Shown piece after piece: positions 33,102 to 42,889 of a stretch of DNA of 64,000 nt. Source of the stretch: Kappaphycus alvarezii (taxonomy: Eukaryota; Rhodophyta; Florideophyceae; Gigartinales; Solieriaceae); NCBI GenBank assembly GCA_002205965.3, contig NADL03000118.1, forward strand, positions 124,001-188,000, read 5' to 3'. The translations under genes and the position numbers were made by a program. The notes beneath the pieces were generated by a model. The model searched no databases, had not been told where the DNA came from, and saw only the letters and a program-made list of their open reading frames with translations. Within the stretch, counting starts at the first letter, position 1; each line of letters starts with the position of its first letter.

Positions 33102-34771
33102 GTGTGTATTCCAGAGAACCTCCGTCCTCAGGGTATGTACAGAAAGTGGTTACCCTACTTAGTTCTGCACCCCCTCATACTCAAAATCCAGGAACTCTTG
33201 GGCTCTGGTTCTGGGGAAGACGAGACCATGGGCCAACTCTTACTCCAACTATGGTATCATGATGACGGGTACATTATCGCGCGTCACGAACAACTTCTCC
33301 GAGCCGTTGATATCCTTTCTTCGCTGGACGCCACTAGCAGAGGTCTGCACCTCTCTTTGCCAAAATGCAATTTCTGGTGGCCGACGGCCCCTCCAGAGTC
33401 CGTGAAGCGCCTCTACCCGAATGTCCTCAAACAAGAGTATAGTGAGGGCACTCGTCCTCAACGCCCAATTGACACAGAGACCTTCACCAAGAGAACTTTC
33501 TCCACGCACGTGAAGTCCCTCGAACCGTTCCTTGAGGCCATCATTGACCTCGAGGATACGCAAATAGCGTTCCAGCTGCTCCGAAATTGCTTCGGAGTCT
33601 GCAAACTCGGCTATCTACTGCGCGTAGTCCCGACGTCGTCCACCGCCGAGGGCGCTGCCATGTTTGACGATATGATGGAGCGCTGCGTCCGCACACTAGC
33701 AGGGGGGGTTTTGGATTCAGAGGTCTTCCGTGAACTTCAACTCCCAGTGAAACCACTGGATGCGAAGCTCCCCTTGGGGTCGGATTCACTTCAGCCAAAA
33801 ACATCGCCGCGGCCGCCTTCCTCGCCTCCAGCGCGGCCGCCAACAGGTTGTGCAAAGTTGTTCTGCCCGCTCCTATCAGGAGCCTCGCCACCTACAACGA
33901 CGCTTTGGACGCCACCGGAATTGGTCTCTTTCCTGTCTGCAGTCAAGGATTCTACCTTTTAGTGCCTTTTGCTCAAGCAATACACCATCGCAAAAGAAAC
34001 TAACAGACGCAATCCATGCAGCTGTGCAGGAAAGCATCTCCCCCGGTGATCAAAGAAGGCAGGCATTCCGCGCCTCCATGGCCCTCCCGGGCGCCAAGGA
34101 ATGGGTGTATTGCGCTCCGTGCCCCGGCCTCAAGACGAGTATTGACCCCCGCGAATTCGCGGTGTGGTTCCAATACTTCTGCCAAGTCCGCTGTTCCCTT
34201 CGGACGTGCCGTGCCCAAGACGTAACTGCCCCGAAACCCTCGACTCCTTCGGGGATCACCTCCTTCACTGCAGACATGGTGCGCACAGGACTCGACGGCA
34301 TGACAATCAAGTGACCCTCTTTGCGCAAGACTTGCAGAAAGCGGCACGTCACCCCGCCGTCGAACCGCGGGACGGCGTTCATCGCACGAGGCCAGACATC
34401 CGGGCGATGGGAAGCAGTGGAGGTACGGACTTCTTTGACGTGACGTTTGTCAACCCGCTGGCGCCTTCCCACAGGAGGGCCCAAACGTTTAATCCGCTCA
34501 CCTCTCTCAATGCGGCCGCCTCCGCGAAGCATAGGAGATATGATTCTTTTATTGCAACCTCCGTGAGAAGTAGGCTCGTGCCTATTCCTATATCTACTCT
34601 CGGAGGGTGGCACCCGGACGCATAGGGTGTTTAACCGACGTCGCGCGGAACGTGGCCGTTAGGGCGATGGAGGCATATAAGGTCCGTGCGGTACTCACTC
34701 AGAGACACGCTGCCGCGGCCGTAATGTCCAACGCAGCCTGTCTGCTGGGGGGCCTTGAGCCAGCTTTTTAG
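33102..34771 (+). mobile_element. LINE (non-LTR) with restriction-like endonuclease, 5'-truncated
   Basis: It begins inside the reverse transcriptase at the end of motif B (VLHPLILKIQELL). The catalytic motif C is WYHDDG near 33245-33262, a [YF]xDD variant, followed by GLHLSLPKCNFWWP. Then come AFQLLRNCFGVCKLGYLLRV, SAKNIAAAAFLASSAAANRL in another frame, and FRASMALPGAKEWVYCAPCP. The C-terminal part (34164-34625) has a zinc-binding CX4CX9HX3C cluster (CPRRNCPETLDSFGDHLLHC), RRHDN and RPDIR..TDFFDVTFVNP, the endonuclease core. The last residues end at a stop at 34769-34771. This layout fits R2/CRE/HERO-type elements, which integrate by target-primed reverse transcription. At least three frame changes and the missing 5' half make it dead. 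Confidence 0.8.
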
Positions 34772-34789
34772 AGTAATTTAAGAGGTATC

Positions 34790-35590
34790 ACTCGGCACCC
34801 TGTAGGATATTCCGGGCCACAACCGACCATATTTTTCAAATATTAAATCACCCCACATTTACCCCTACTTACAGCAGTCCTCGCCTGCGATTGCTGTTAT
34901 CAGGAAAATTAGGTATACCAACCCATTCAAGTAAACCCAAACAACACCCAAACGTTCCCTGCTCTTATCAGGAAAATTAAGTACACCACCCCATTTGAAC
35001 CAAACGTTCCTCCCTCTTTGAAAAATATTCTCTCAAAAAATAGATCGAAGCCGACAAAAAATTTTAAGCAAGAGACTATCCACCAGTTTCCCTTGATCTA
35101 AACTTGTACAGGGTATTTTCTGTGATGAACTGCCTATCACATACAACACTTCACCCTCACTTCCAGCGGCTTGGATAAACCGATCACATCTCCTATGCGT
35201 TAAAATAACTTAAAAATCCCTCCTTGTCCCCCGTCGTATTTAAAAGTTGAATCCCCCATGTAAACGTTGTCGGAATTTTCGTAATTCAACGAAGACTTCG
35301 ATAATAAATTTTCTTATATCTTGTGATAACAACTGAGACCTTGACTTCTCCTGACATTTGCAACAGTATAAATGACTAAATCTTCCTGCAGACAGAATAC
35401 GTCTGTCATCATCTTCGCTAAATAACGTCTCCCTCCAAGCAACCCAAGCACATCCCATTACTTTAGTGATTAAAAGTTTTTGTTCTAACGCCTACTTCCA
35501 AACCTCTCAAACACACTCCATTACTTTACTGCTCAAATTAGTTGTTCCAATTCCTCTCGTGTGACTTCACAAAAAATCCTTCACATCTTT
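34790..35590. repeat. Tail-like repeats and AT-rich DNA
   Basis: Two copies of the dispersed tail-like repeat lie here (34815-34850, 35165-35205). TCAGGAAAATTA occurs near 34900 and 34970 within a loosely repeated unit of about 70 bp. No gene is seen. Confidence 0.45.
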
Positions 35591-35597
35591 GAATAAG

Positions 35598-36881
35598 ATG
35601 CGTTCTTTCGAAAACGATGATCAAAAATTGATTTATGATATCAAACAGGAGGATATTGAGCAAGATCACAGCGCTTCTGCCTATTCCGCTCACAAAAGAA
35701 GTATTCATCATGGGAATCATGCCTCAAACAGATTGAATATGTCCCCTTCCGCAGGAGTGAGTCGTTAAAGAACCAGTATTGCAAATCGGAAACTTTTTTC
35801 TGCGAAAACAACTATTCACCATTAAGTTCATTGGAAGAAGAAAGAATTGCTGATGACACAACTGGCTCTTTTCCGGTTGATGGTCAGGAAAACTGTCATA
35901 CTGCTGCCGAGAGAAAGATAGAGGAGTCGCCAAAGCTAGTTCACGTAAACAGCGTATTCGATACCGTTTATCTCAATACTGAATCGCCATCTTTTATAGA
36001 AGGATTTCCACTGATCGATGGGGTTTGGAAATTGAAACATGTAATCGGTGCAGGTTCCACTGGTGTAGTCTTCTGCGCATCGAATGCTGAAACAGGGAAA
36101 GAAGCAGCTGTCAAGATAGTACAGGAATGTGACTTCTCTCAGATAGCTTTATTCAGGAACGAAATGCGGGTTTACAAACATTTACTCACCCGCCAGGCAA
36201 TCTCGAAAGTTCCGGCTATCAAATATCATGGAAGTATCAAGGTTCAAGGCAACAATTTTCAGGTCGCGGTGATGGATTTACTCGGAGCGTCTTTGAACAA
36301 TATCTATAAACTTGGGTGCAGATATCCTCCAAAACAAGTGTCTGAGGTAGGCGTCAAATTGTTGAAACTTGCCGAGGATCTACACATTGGAGGGGTCATC
36401 CACAGAGATTTGTATTTTCGTAACGTGGCAACATCTCTTGAAAAGAGCGATGATTTATTTCTTTTCGACTTCGGAATGTCTATAACATATGCTGATGACA
36501 AAAGTGTAACGAATGCAATCTCAAGATCGAATACACCAGGTTTTTTCTTTGGGGACCATGAAAGGTTCACTGTTGATAACAACGCAGAAACTACCTCTAG
36601 ATTGCTTGATATCAAATCTATTTTTGAAGATGTGCTACAGATGCTGTGTACCCCTTGCGATACCTTCGATAGCCGTTTATCAGAGGACTCATATAAGCTT
36701 GAATGGGGTATTTTTTCCAGGTAAAAATTTACTGGAGGCAGCAAAGAATACCGGGAAGATAAAGGGGGTATTTGTCCTTGAAGAATTATTAAATCATCTA
36801 AAACAAGCAAACTTAAACCCCGAAGAAATTCCGAGATATGAGACAATCAGGAACATGCTGGCTCGCTTCGGTGACTTCTAG
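35598..36881 (+). CDS. Casein-kinase-1-like protein kinase
   Basis: An ATG at 35598 opens 53 codons (MRSFENDDQKLIYDIKQEDI and on). Removing a 20-nt GT..AG segment (35757-35776) joins them in frame to the kinase body. Kinase features: glycine loop GAGSTGVVF, ATP-binding Lys in AAVKIV, VMDLLGASLNNIYKLGCR (a CK1 signature), catalytic loop HRDLYFRN, and DFG in LFLFDFGMS. The usual catalytic-loop Lys of Ser/Thr kinases (HRDxK) is replaced by Tyr, giving a loop more like HRDLAARN of tyrosine kinases; Asp and Asn are kept. The frame stops at 36722, but the C-terminal CK1 lobe continues in another frame from the T6 run near 36710 (GKNLLEAAKNTGKIKGVFVL, IPRYETIRNMLARFGDF) to a stop at 36879-36881. One base too many in that run, real or a read error, would explain it. 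Host gene or recent pseudogene. Confidence 0.8.
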
Positions 36882-36889
36882 TGTTTCTT

Positions 36890-38025
36890 TGTGGTGGAGC
36901 AATGTGAATTCATTGGTCATCGACCATAATGAAGTTGGTAAGAACGTTACATGGAGCACTTTGAACTTGTCTAAACAGGATCTTTACCTCTCCGTACTGG
37001 AGAGGTAGAGGTGGGAGGCAACAGTTATGAATGATTGCTATTTCTTTGGGATCGAATTCCTTATTAAGATAGTCCGACCAGTCCGGCGACTCAGCCCACG
37101 TATCTCTCAAAATAAACAAACCCCATTTACATAGACTTTTCTGCATGACCGTGTCAGCATGTCATTTTTGAGTCGATTGTGGTTGTCTGGAAAACTTTAG
37201 GATTGATCGAATGTATGTGTCAATAGTGAAACACCTAAACATTTCCCATTTTCAAAGAATGTTGGAAAATATGGTTAGAAGCCTTGTCGAGTCACAACCT
37301 CCAGTAGTTGCACTATATGTAGAAGTTGATCAGAGGGGGAAGAACTTATGGAAGTGTAATATTTGGAAAGTAATAGCACTTCCTGAAGCGAGGCCAGATT
37401 TTCGCGCAGGACCTAAGGCGAATAGGTGTAAACCTACAAAATAAGAGTTTAGCAGAGTGCCAACGTCATCCTAGAGAACTCCTATGGGTTTTAAACGCCT
37501 CAATCACAAAGGCTCTCAGTTCTCAGCCTTTCGAACTATTTCCTCTAGAAAACGGCCTAGATTCTAGCCGTCAAGTAGGTAGCACTGAGCATTGATGCCG
37601 CTGCAACTTTCTTTTGAGTGTTTAACCTTTGCATATATCCCCATAGTTCTTACTGTAACATTCCGTGAGAAGCCGCTTAGAATGAACGGGAAAGGGCAAA
37701 ACGTAAGGTACTATAAAGAGTTGGCATCGGTACGGTATTGAAAGGTATCAGTACCCACGAGTCTGCCGGCGGTTCTTTACTAATAAGATATGAGAGACAC
37801 TTAAATGTAAACTACAGTCTAAGCATCTTCAGATATTCGGTCAACGAGTAACAAAATACTACACAAGAAAGTTCAACCCGATTCAATAAAAATCAACACG
37901 GCCAATTCGCAACATATGACTACGAGAGTCGAATTGTACCAGGTCCATATTCCTCCTATTTTTTCTACTGGTACCATCCCGTAGACTGAAGTGTATTGCA
38001 ATCTAGAGCTACTTCAAGTGATAAG
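36890..38025. other. Region with no assigned gene
   Basis: An ATG-started plus-strand frame at 37211-37444 (77 codons, including MVRSLVESQPPVVALYVEVD) is mildly protein-like and unrecognised. GAGAGGTAGAGG and CTCTCC near 36995 form a small hairpin (CCTCTCCGTACTGGAGAGG). Nothing else is seen. Confidence 0.35.
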
Positions 38026-38029
38026 TGAT

Positions 38030-39256
38030 TGGAATAAAACGTCGGAGGAAGAGAATCTCAGAACCAACAACCCCTAGGAGGAGGCATTGCAAGCGAAAAA
38101 AGTGCTATCGTGGTATAGATCAGAAAACAGAAGGAGGTGGATAAAGACGGCAGTTCGGAGGGCTACAAGCAAGTATAGAAAGGGCAGGGTCTACAAGCTT
38201 TGCTCTGTGACCAGCTTAAGATAACATATTATTTTGTCTGAATCTGACTCTCAACTTCCACTACTAGTTGGGACCCAAAGCCCACCAAAATGGAGAACCA
38301 ATGCCCCTCCCAACTCATTTCCAAAAATCGCCACCCTCGTCCCCTAAACGCCATTCCCCTACTCCCTTTCGGCCCCTACTGACTGTTATGACTATCTACA
38401 GCAACAAACGAAGAAGGTGATCGAATTCGTTCGTCGCTTGTTCGTCGAGGATGAGGCGGAAGAGTTAGGTGAGGGGCAGGAGTGAGAAGTCAAGGAGGGA
38501 GCTGAGGAGATTTTCGAGGAATGGGCAGCCTCGGAATAGGTCTACGGGAATGAGAATGAAGGGGATTATGAAGAGGAGTACGAAGATAAGGACGAGGAGG
38601 ATGAGGGGAGGGAGACATGAAAGTGTTCGAATAGTAGGGAGGGGTGGAGAGTATGGACCAGGTATACCCGACGCCGGAGCAGGATGGGGCATCTTTAGTG
38701 GTTTACATTTATTCCAGAAGAAAATAGAGAATTTTAAGCCGTTCGCGGGTATTTTGGGGACTGCTTGGGTTGAATGGATATTTTGGGGGAATGTTTTGGA
38801 TCTGACCTAGAGGACTAATATATTAAGGTAGAAATATAGATATTCATCCTGATAGTATCTGCTGTTAGTCTTTCTCATGCACACCATTCCATTTTATGCA
38901 TTTTATGGTTCTTATTATGTTTGTTTGAGAGTTTAGTTCTATCCAAAAAGTCTATATAAGACGTGTAAACTGCTTCTTTTGTGGAGGTCAAGCAATTTGG
39001 CAGACTACTTGAAGTCAAGTCCCCAGTAGCAAAAAGCTGAGAGTCAACTTCAGTCCCGAGAAACATTTTCCTACGCTAGGCACAGAACATCAGGACTCTG
39101 CCTTTTATACTTGCTTGTAGCCCTCTCAACTCTTGTCCTTACCCAACCCTTGTTCTTCGTTTAACTATACCACGGTAGCACTCTTTTCGCTTAGGACACC
39201 TCATTATTGGGTAATAGGTTCTGAGTATCTCTTCTCCCGACGTTTACCCCTATCAG
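38030..39256. mobile_element. Long-TIR element A1 with acidic ORF remnant
   Basis: The segment 38030-38275 is a reverse-complement copy of 38985-39256, so the unit has long inverted ends. The outer end reads TGATTGGAATAAAACGTCGG on the left and the complement of TGATAGGGGTAAACGTCGG on the right. Between them, 38290-38690 is a decayed copy of the acidic gene best kept at 57594-58015, with GAGGAGGATGAGG-type runs. A TATATAA word sits at the inner edge of the right repeat (38952). No transposase lies inside, so it would have to move by enzymes supplied elsewhere. TIR length suggests a Mutator-like or foldback type, but no target duplication was made out. Confidence 0.6.
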
Positions 39257-39287
39257 TATCCCAAGCTAGACATAAGCAAAGTTTTAG

Positions 39288-39690
39288 GTGATAGAGAGGA
39301 CTAAATATCCATTCCATCCGGAAAGGAGAGGAGTAGACACTCGAAATTACCCTAATATCGATCCAGAGAACGGTATGGGCCGTAAGCCGCGTAAGAGGAG
39401 TTTATATATTGGAACTCTTATGGGCTGTACATTGTTGCACAGAAGAGTGCAGAGGGTATTCATAAATTAACTATGGATGCGGGCGGCAGGTGGAAACCTG
39501 ACGGGCCTCCATCATTTGGAGACTAGACGCAAAAAGGCTAAACGAAGTCGCGGAGCTCCTGTTGAGGGAGAAAAGGCGACGGGACGCAGCGAATTAAGCA
39601 AGGCGGCGGAAAAAAATTCATGCCATCGTCGCCCAAAAGGTGAGATCGCGCTTAGCGACACAAAATAGAACGTCGATGGACTGGTAGATT
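39288..39690 (+). pseudogene. Unrecognised basic/helical coding remnant
   Basis: After the A1 element, two frames read partly like protein. One contains RLNEVAELLLREKRRRDAAN, then after a stop RRRKKIHAIVAQKVRSRLAT, a charged helical stretch. The other (39288-39668) is Arg/Lys-rich with an ATG at 39288. Helical Lys/Arg-rich tails of this kind occur at the C-terminus of some pogo-type transposases, but no DDE core is present, so no function is claimed. Confidence 0.25.
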
Positions 39691-39926
39691 GAATTATAGA
39701 GCAGAAACCAAGGAATCCTCTAGAACAAATAGTAGCACCGAATTGGGAAGATTCATAGATGTCCGGCCTGGCAGGAACACCGACTAGTAGGAAGCCTTTG
39801 CGGATTCAGCCGAATACCCGCCGGTAGTATTGCGATCAGAGGTGGCGAGCTTCTTGGACAGGCTAGCATCTTGTAGATCATTACGGCCAGCTACGCCTTG
39901 ACTAATAAGAAACAGTAGCCGGGAGA

Positions 39927-40460
39927 TTAGCTAGGCTTGAGGCGGGGATTGAACTGCATTGAGATAAGGGGCTGGGCGTGCCGCAGGTGATGGGATCGGT
40001 TCAGGCGGAGATTTGTCACGAGTAGGAGCATCAACGCGACAAAATATAACAAAAAAGGTCCAGAACTGGGGGTTGCTCTGGAAAGAAAGGTGAGAGCGTC
40101 TATATTAGTGAGTTTGAAAGCTGTTGAGATGAAGCTTATAGCAGCTACAGGGAAGGGGAGATATACCCCCTCAAGAAGGCATACACAGGCGAGCACGAAG
40201 TCGAGCGCAGCATGGGAGAGATAAACAAGCTGTGTACTCCACATGGAATCCGGGCAAGGCTCAGGCATGTGGAAAAAAGTGGAATGAGACAGCCAATAAG
40301 AATCAAGAGACAAGATCGTATGCCGAAGTGTCTGGGTCTGATGCGAGAGGGAGAGGGAATGTTGGAAAAAGAGGGGAAAGAAGAAGAGTAAGGTGCGTCT
40401 GAGCGCGTCACCAGAAAAGCCAGCCACAGCGAAACAGCAGTGGGAAGCGCATTAGGACTG
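39927..40460 (-). CDS. Hypothetical hydrophobic ORF
   Basis: The minus-strand frame is open for about 175 codons without an ATG near its start; the first possible start codon is a GTG at 40427. It contains hydrophobic stretches (LVYLSHAALDFVLACVCLLE, then GPFLLYFVALMLLLVTNLRL) that could be membrane helices. The plus strand is purine-biased here, so base composition may keep this frame open. No homolog is recognised. Confidence 0.25.
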
Positions 40461-40634
40461 GTTTTGTTGAAGAAAGAAGAAAATATGACACTAGAGAGAC
40501 CCAGAGCTCTGGAAGTAGATCCCGGTTCAAATCTTATGCTAATACAAAGAGTGCCAACATCATGAATCGATCAATAACTGTAGTTGGTAAAATATGGTCC
40601 ACTGACTGTTATAATTAGAGGATATTCCTTGTCA

Positions 40635-40680
40635 CAAGCGACCACTTTTTTCAAATATTAAATCACCGCACGCGTTTCCT
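40635..40680 (+). repeat. Dispersed tail-like repeat, copy 4
   Basis: CACAAGCGACCACTTTTTTC then AAATATTAAATCACC closely matches the stretch at 34815-34850 behind the LINE. No LINE coding sequence lies just upstream, so it may be a strongly truncated insertion. Confidence 0.5.
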
Positions 40681-40994
40681 ACTATTTGAATTTCATCTGG
40701 GGCTTGTTGTGGATTTTTATCGATAACTGCATCAATTAAGTTACTGAAAACGTTTGGAAAGCCTAATGAGCGCAATTTTCGTGCAGTTTTTCCTGAGGAA
40801 ACGTCCTTGTCAACTTTTGTCGCACTTTTGATATTGATTTACTGCTGATCTGGAGTGAAATATGCTGATGTCGTGAATTTTTGAGTTGATCAAGTGCTTT
40901 TTCCCATGAATTTTATGTTCCCTGCGTCATATAAATCTATTCTGTCCTTCTGTTTGTCCGTAATGGAATATCATTGGTATTCAATGGATCACAA

Positions 40995-41335
40995 ATATGA
41001 AAAATGAAACTTCTCAGCGTATCGGCTTGGAACAGAAATATTTTTGTGAGCGATTGAGATCCTCTTTGTTCTTAGCAAGATATGCTTTCAAGTCATCTAC
41101 AATAAACATGATGACCAGTCGCGGAACTTGGTCGGTGCATGTGACATGACAGGTGTTTGGAGTGAAAAGGTAAATTATATAGAGGGCATAAACTCTTAAT
41201 AAAATATTGTAGCACCGTTATGAGATGTTGGGCACCTGTTTTGTTGCTGTGGGATCTGGGTAATCTGTAACTACCACGTGCATATTTTCGTCGAATCCTT
41301 CCAAACAACTGTGTCCAGGACAACTTCAACCACGA
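40995..41335 (-). pseudogene. Unrecognised coding remnant
   Basis: On the minus strand a broken frame reads HVVVTDYPDPTATKQVPN, then after an interruption TCTDQVPRLVIMFIVDDLKA and YLAKNKEDLNRSQKYFCSKP. The wording is protein-like but no family is recognised. A different frame (41329-41093) is also open but reads less like protein. Confidence 0.25.
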
Positions 41336-41639
41336 TAGGATTAAAAACTGATCTTACGCCATTTTATTCGTTCAACTACTTCTTTCCATCTCTAATCTGG
41401 CTCCGAATGACCATATCACTTCAAGATAGAGAAATTCGATAATCTTCGTCGTTCTAGTTCGCAGTGACCCTCCGGTACCAAGAAACAGTCCCTGAAACGC
41501 GATCCGGTAAACTTTTATTCTTATATTTGGAAGGCGGTGTTTCCAAGCGCCGACTTGATGCCAGGGCGGAAATTACCTTCATAAGTAATCATGTTTTCCC
41601 CACAAATATCCGTGGACGAAACAAGATTTATTACCACTT

Positions 41640-42880
41640 CCTGTGACAAATTTATCTCACCTGAAGCCGTCTCAGCTGATTGCTCTGCCGGGACCACCTA
41701 ATTCAACGAATGAACTCCTTCTACTCCCATATGACCCAAGCACCTTTCTGTTCATCCACGGACTCCTCAGCTTCCTCTCCTTCCCCGTCAGACTCTTCTT
41801 CGGCCTCCCTTTGTTGTTCCATCCCATACAACAGTTCTGGGGTCACCCACTGCTCGACAATTCCCACACCTCCGTTGGGATCCATCATTCACCGACTCAC
41901 CCCTTCTCACCCCATTTCCAAAGCCCTTCACCCTAGTCCCATCACTGTCTCTCATTTATTCCCTTCTGGCCAGCTAGCATCGAGGAATACCGCCGTTCCC
42001 AAACCAGAAAACGCTTGACAGATCTGCTCGCTCGTCACCTGGTGGAGATCGAAGGACAGAAATCGGTAGGGGGGACTCTGGGGATGAGAATGGAGAGGCA
42101 GAGAAGTTTTTCGAGGAGTGGGTGGCAATCGAGCTCGTGTACGAGATGGAAACAAGGGAGGAAGAATCCGACTCCAAATAGGAAGCCGGGGAGGAGGGAG
42201 AGGAAGACGAGGAGTCCACGGACGAAGAAGAGGGCCTCGAACCGGGTCATACAGGAGGGGAAGGAATGAACTGGTTGGAACAGATGGTCCCAACCATGGG
42301 CCCGGCTGGGGACTCAGGTGAGCTGTATTCTTCGCAGAAAGTGGCGGACGACTGTAGTCCATCCGCGTGTATATGTGGGGAGTACATGGGAGATCATGAT
42401 GTCTTAAAGGAAGTGATAGGTTCTGATGTAGAGGATGAGGATTTTGAGGAGTACAATCATTTAGTTTCTTTCAAGTATTTTTTGCCGAACTCTTTGCATC
42501 CACACGAAGTCTTTTCCTACTTTTTCCGGTGCTCTTAGTAGTTATATCGAGATTTTATTTTGGAAACAAACGTCTATATAAGCTAAGTAAATTGCTCCCT
42601 TCATGAAAGAAAAAGCAAGTTCGCAGACAACTTCAGGTTCGGTCCCAAATAGCTAGAGAGTTTGAGTATCAACATCAGACCCCAGGACTTTTTCATTACG
42701 CTAGTCGCAGATCATAGGTGCTAATTTCTGCCCCTCTATATTTGGCTACCAGAGTAGCCACTCGGCTTTCACGCCCACTCCTCCCCACTGCCCGTTGACG
42801 TCTAATGTAGCACTTTAGTCTCTCACAGCTGCTCTCTTCTCGCGAAATTAGTGGTTCCGTTTCGTTTGACGCCATTTTTA
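41640..42880 (+). mobile_element. Long-TIR family A4, degenerate copy with acidic ORF
   Basis: The left part (41643 on, starting MTNLSHLKP) matches the start of the 57594 gene (MTNLGPSKV) and shares NST and LLP blocks. The middle encodes FFEEWVAIELVYEMETREEE, matching IFEEWVAPELVYEASNEEE of A3. The acidic tail then continues to a stop near 42538 (VEDEDFEEYNHLVSFKYFLP). The right side, 42575-42880, is a weakened copy of the family's terminal repeat, starting with CTATATAAGCTAAGTAAATTGC. No left inverted repeat was found. Confidence 0.5.
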
Positions 42881-42889
42881 CCCTATCAA

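Noticed and set aside
36710-36722. Possible 13-nt intron in the kinase
   Set aside because: It would restore frame, but 13 nt is shorter than any spliceosomal intron I know; a one-base change in the T run is simpler.
42035-42362. Minus-strand frames opposite the acidic ORF of copy A4
   Set aside because: They are mirror frames of GAG/GAA-rich coding sequence; the plus-strand product is conserved between copies.
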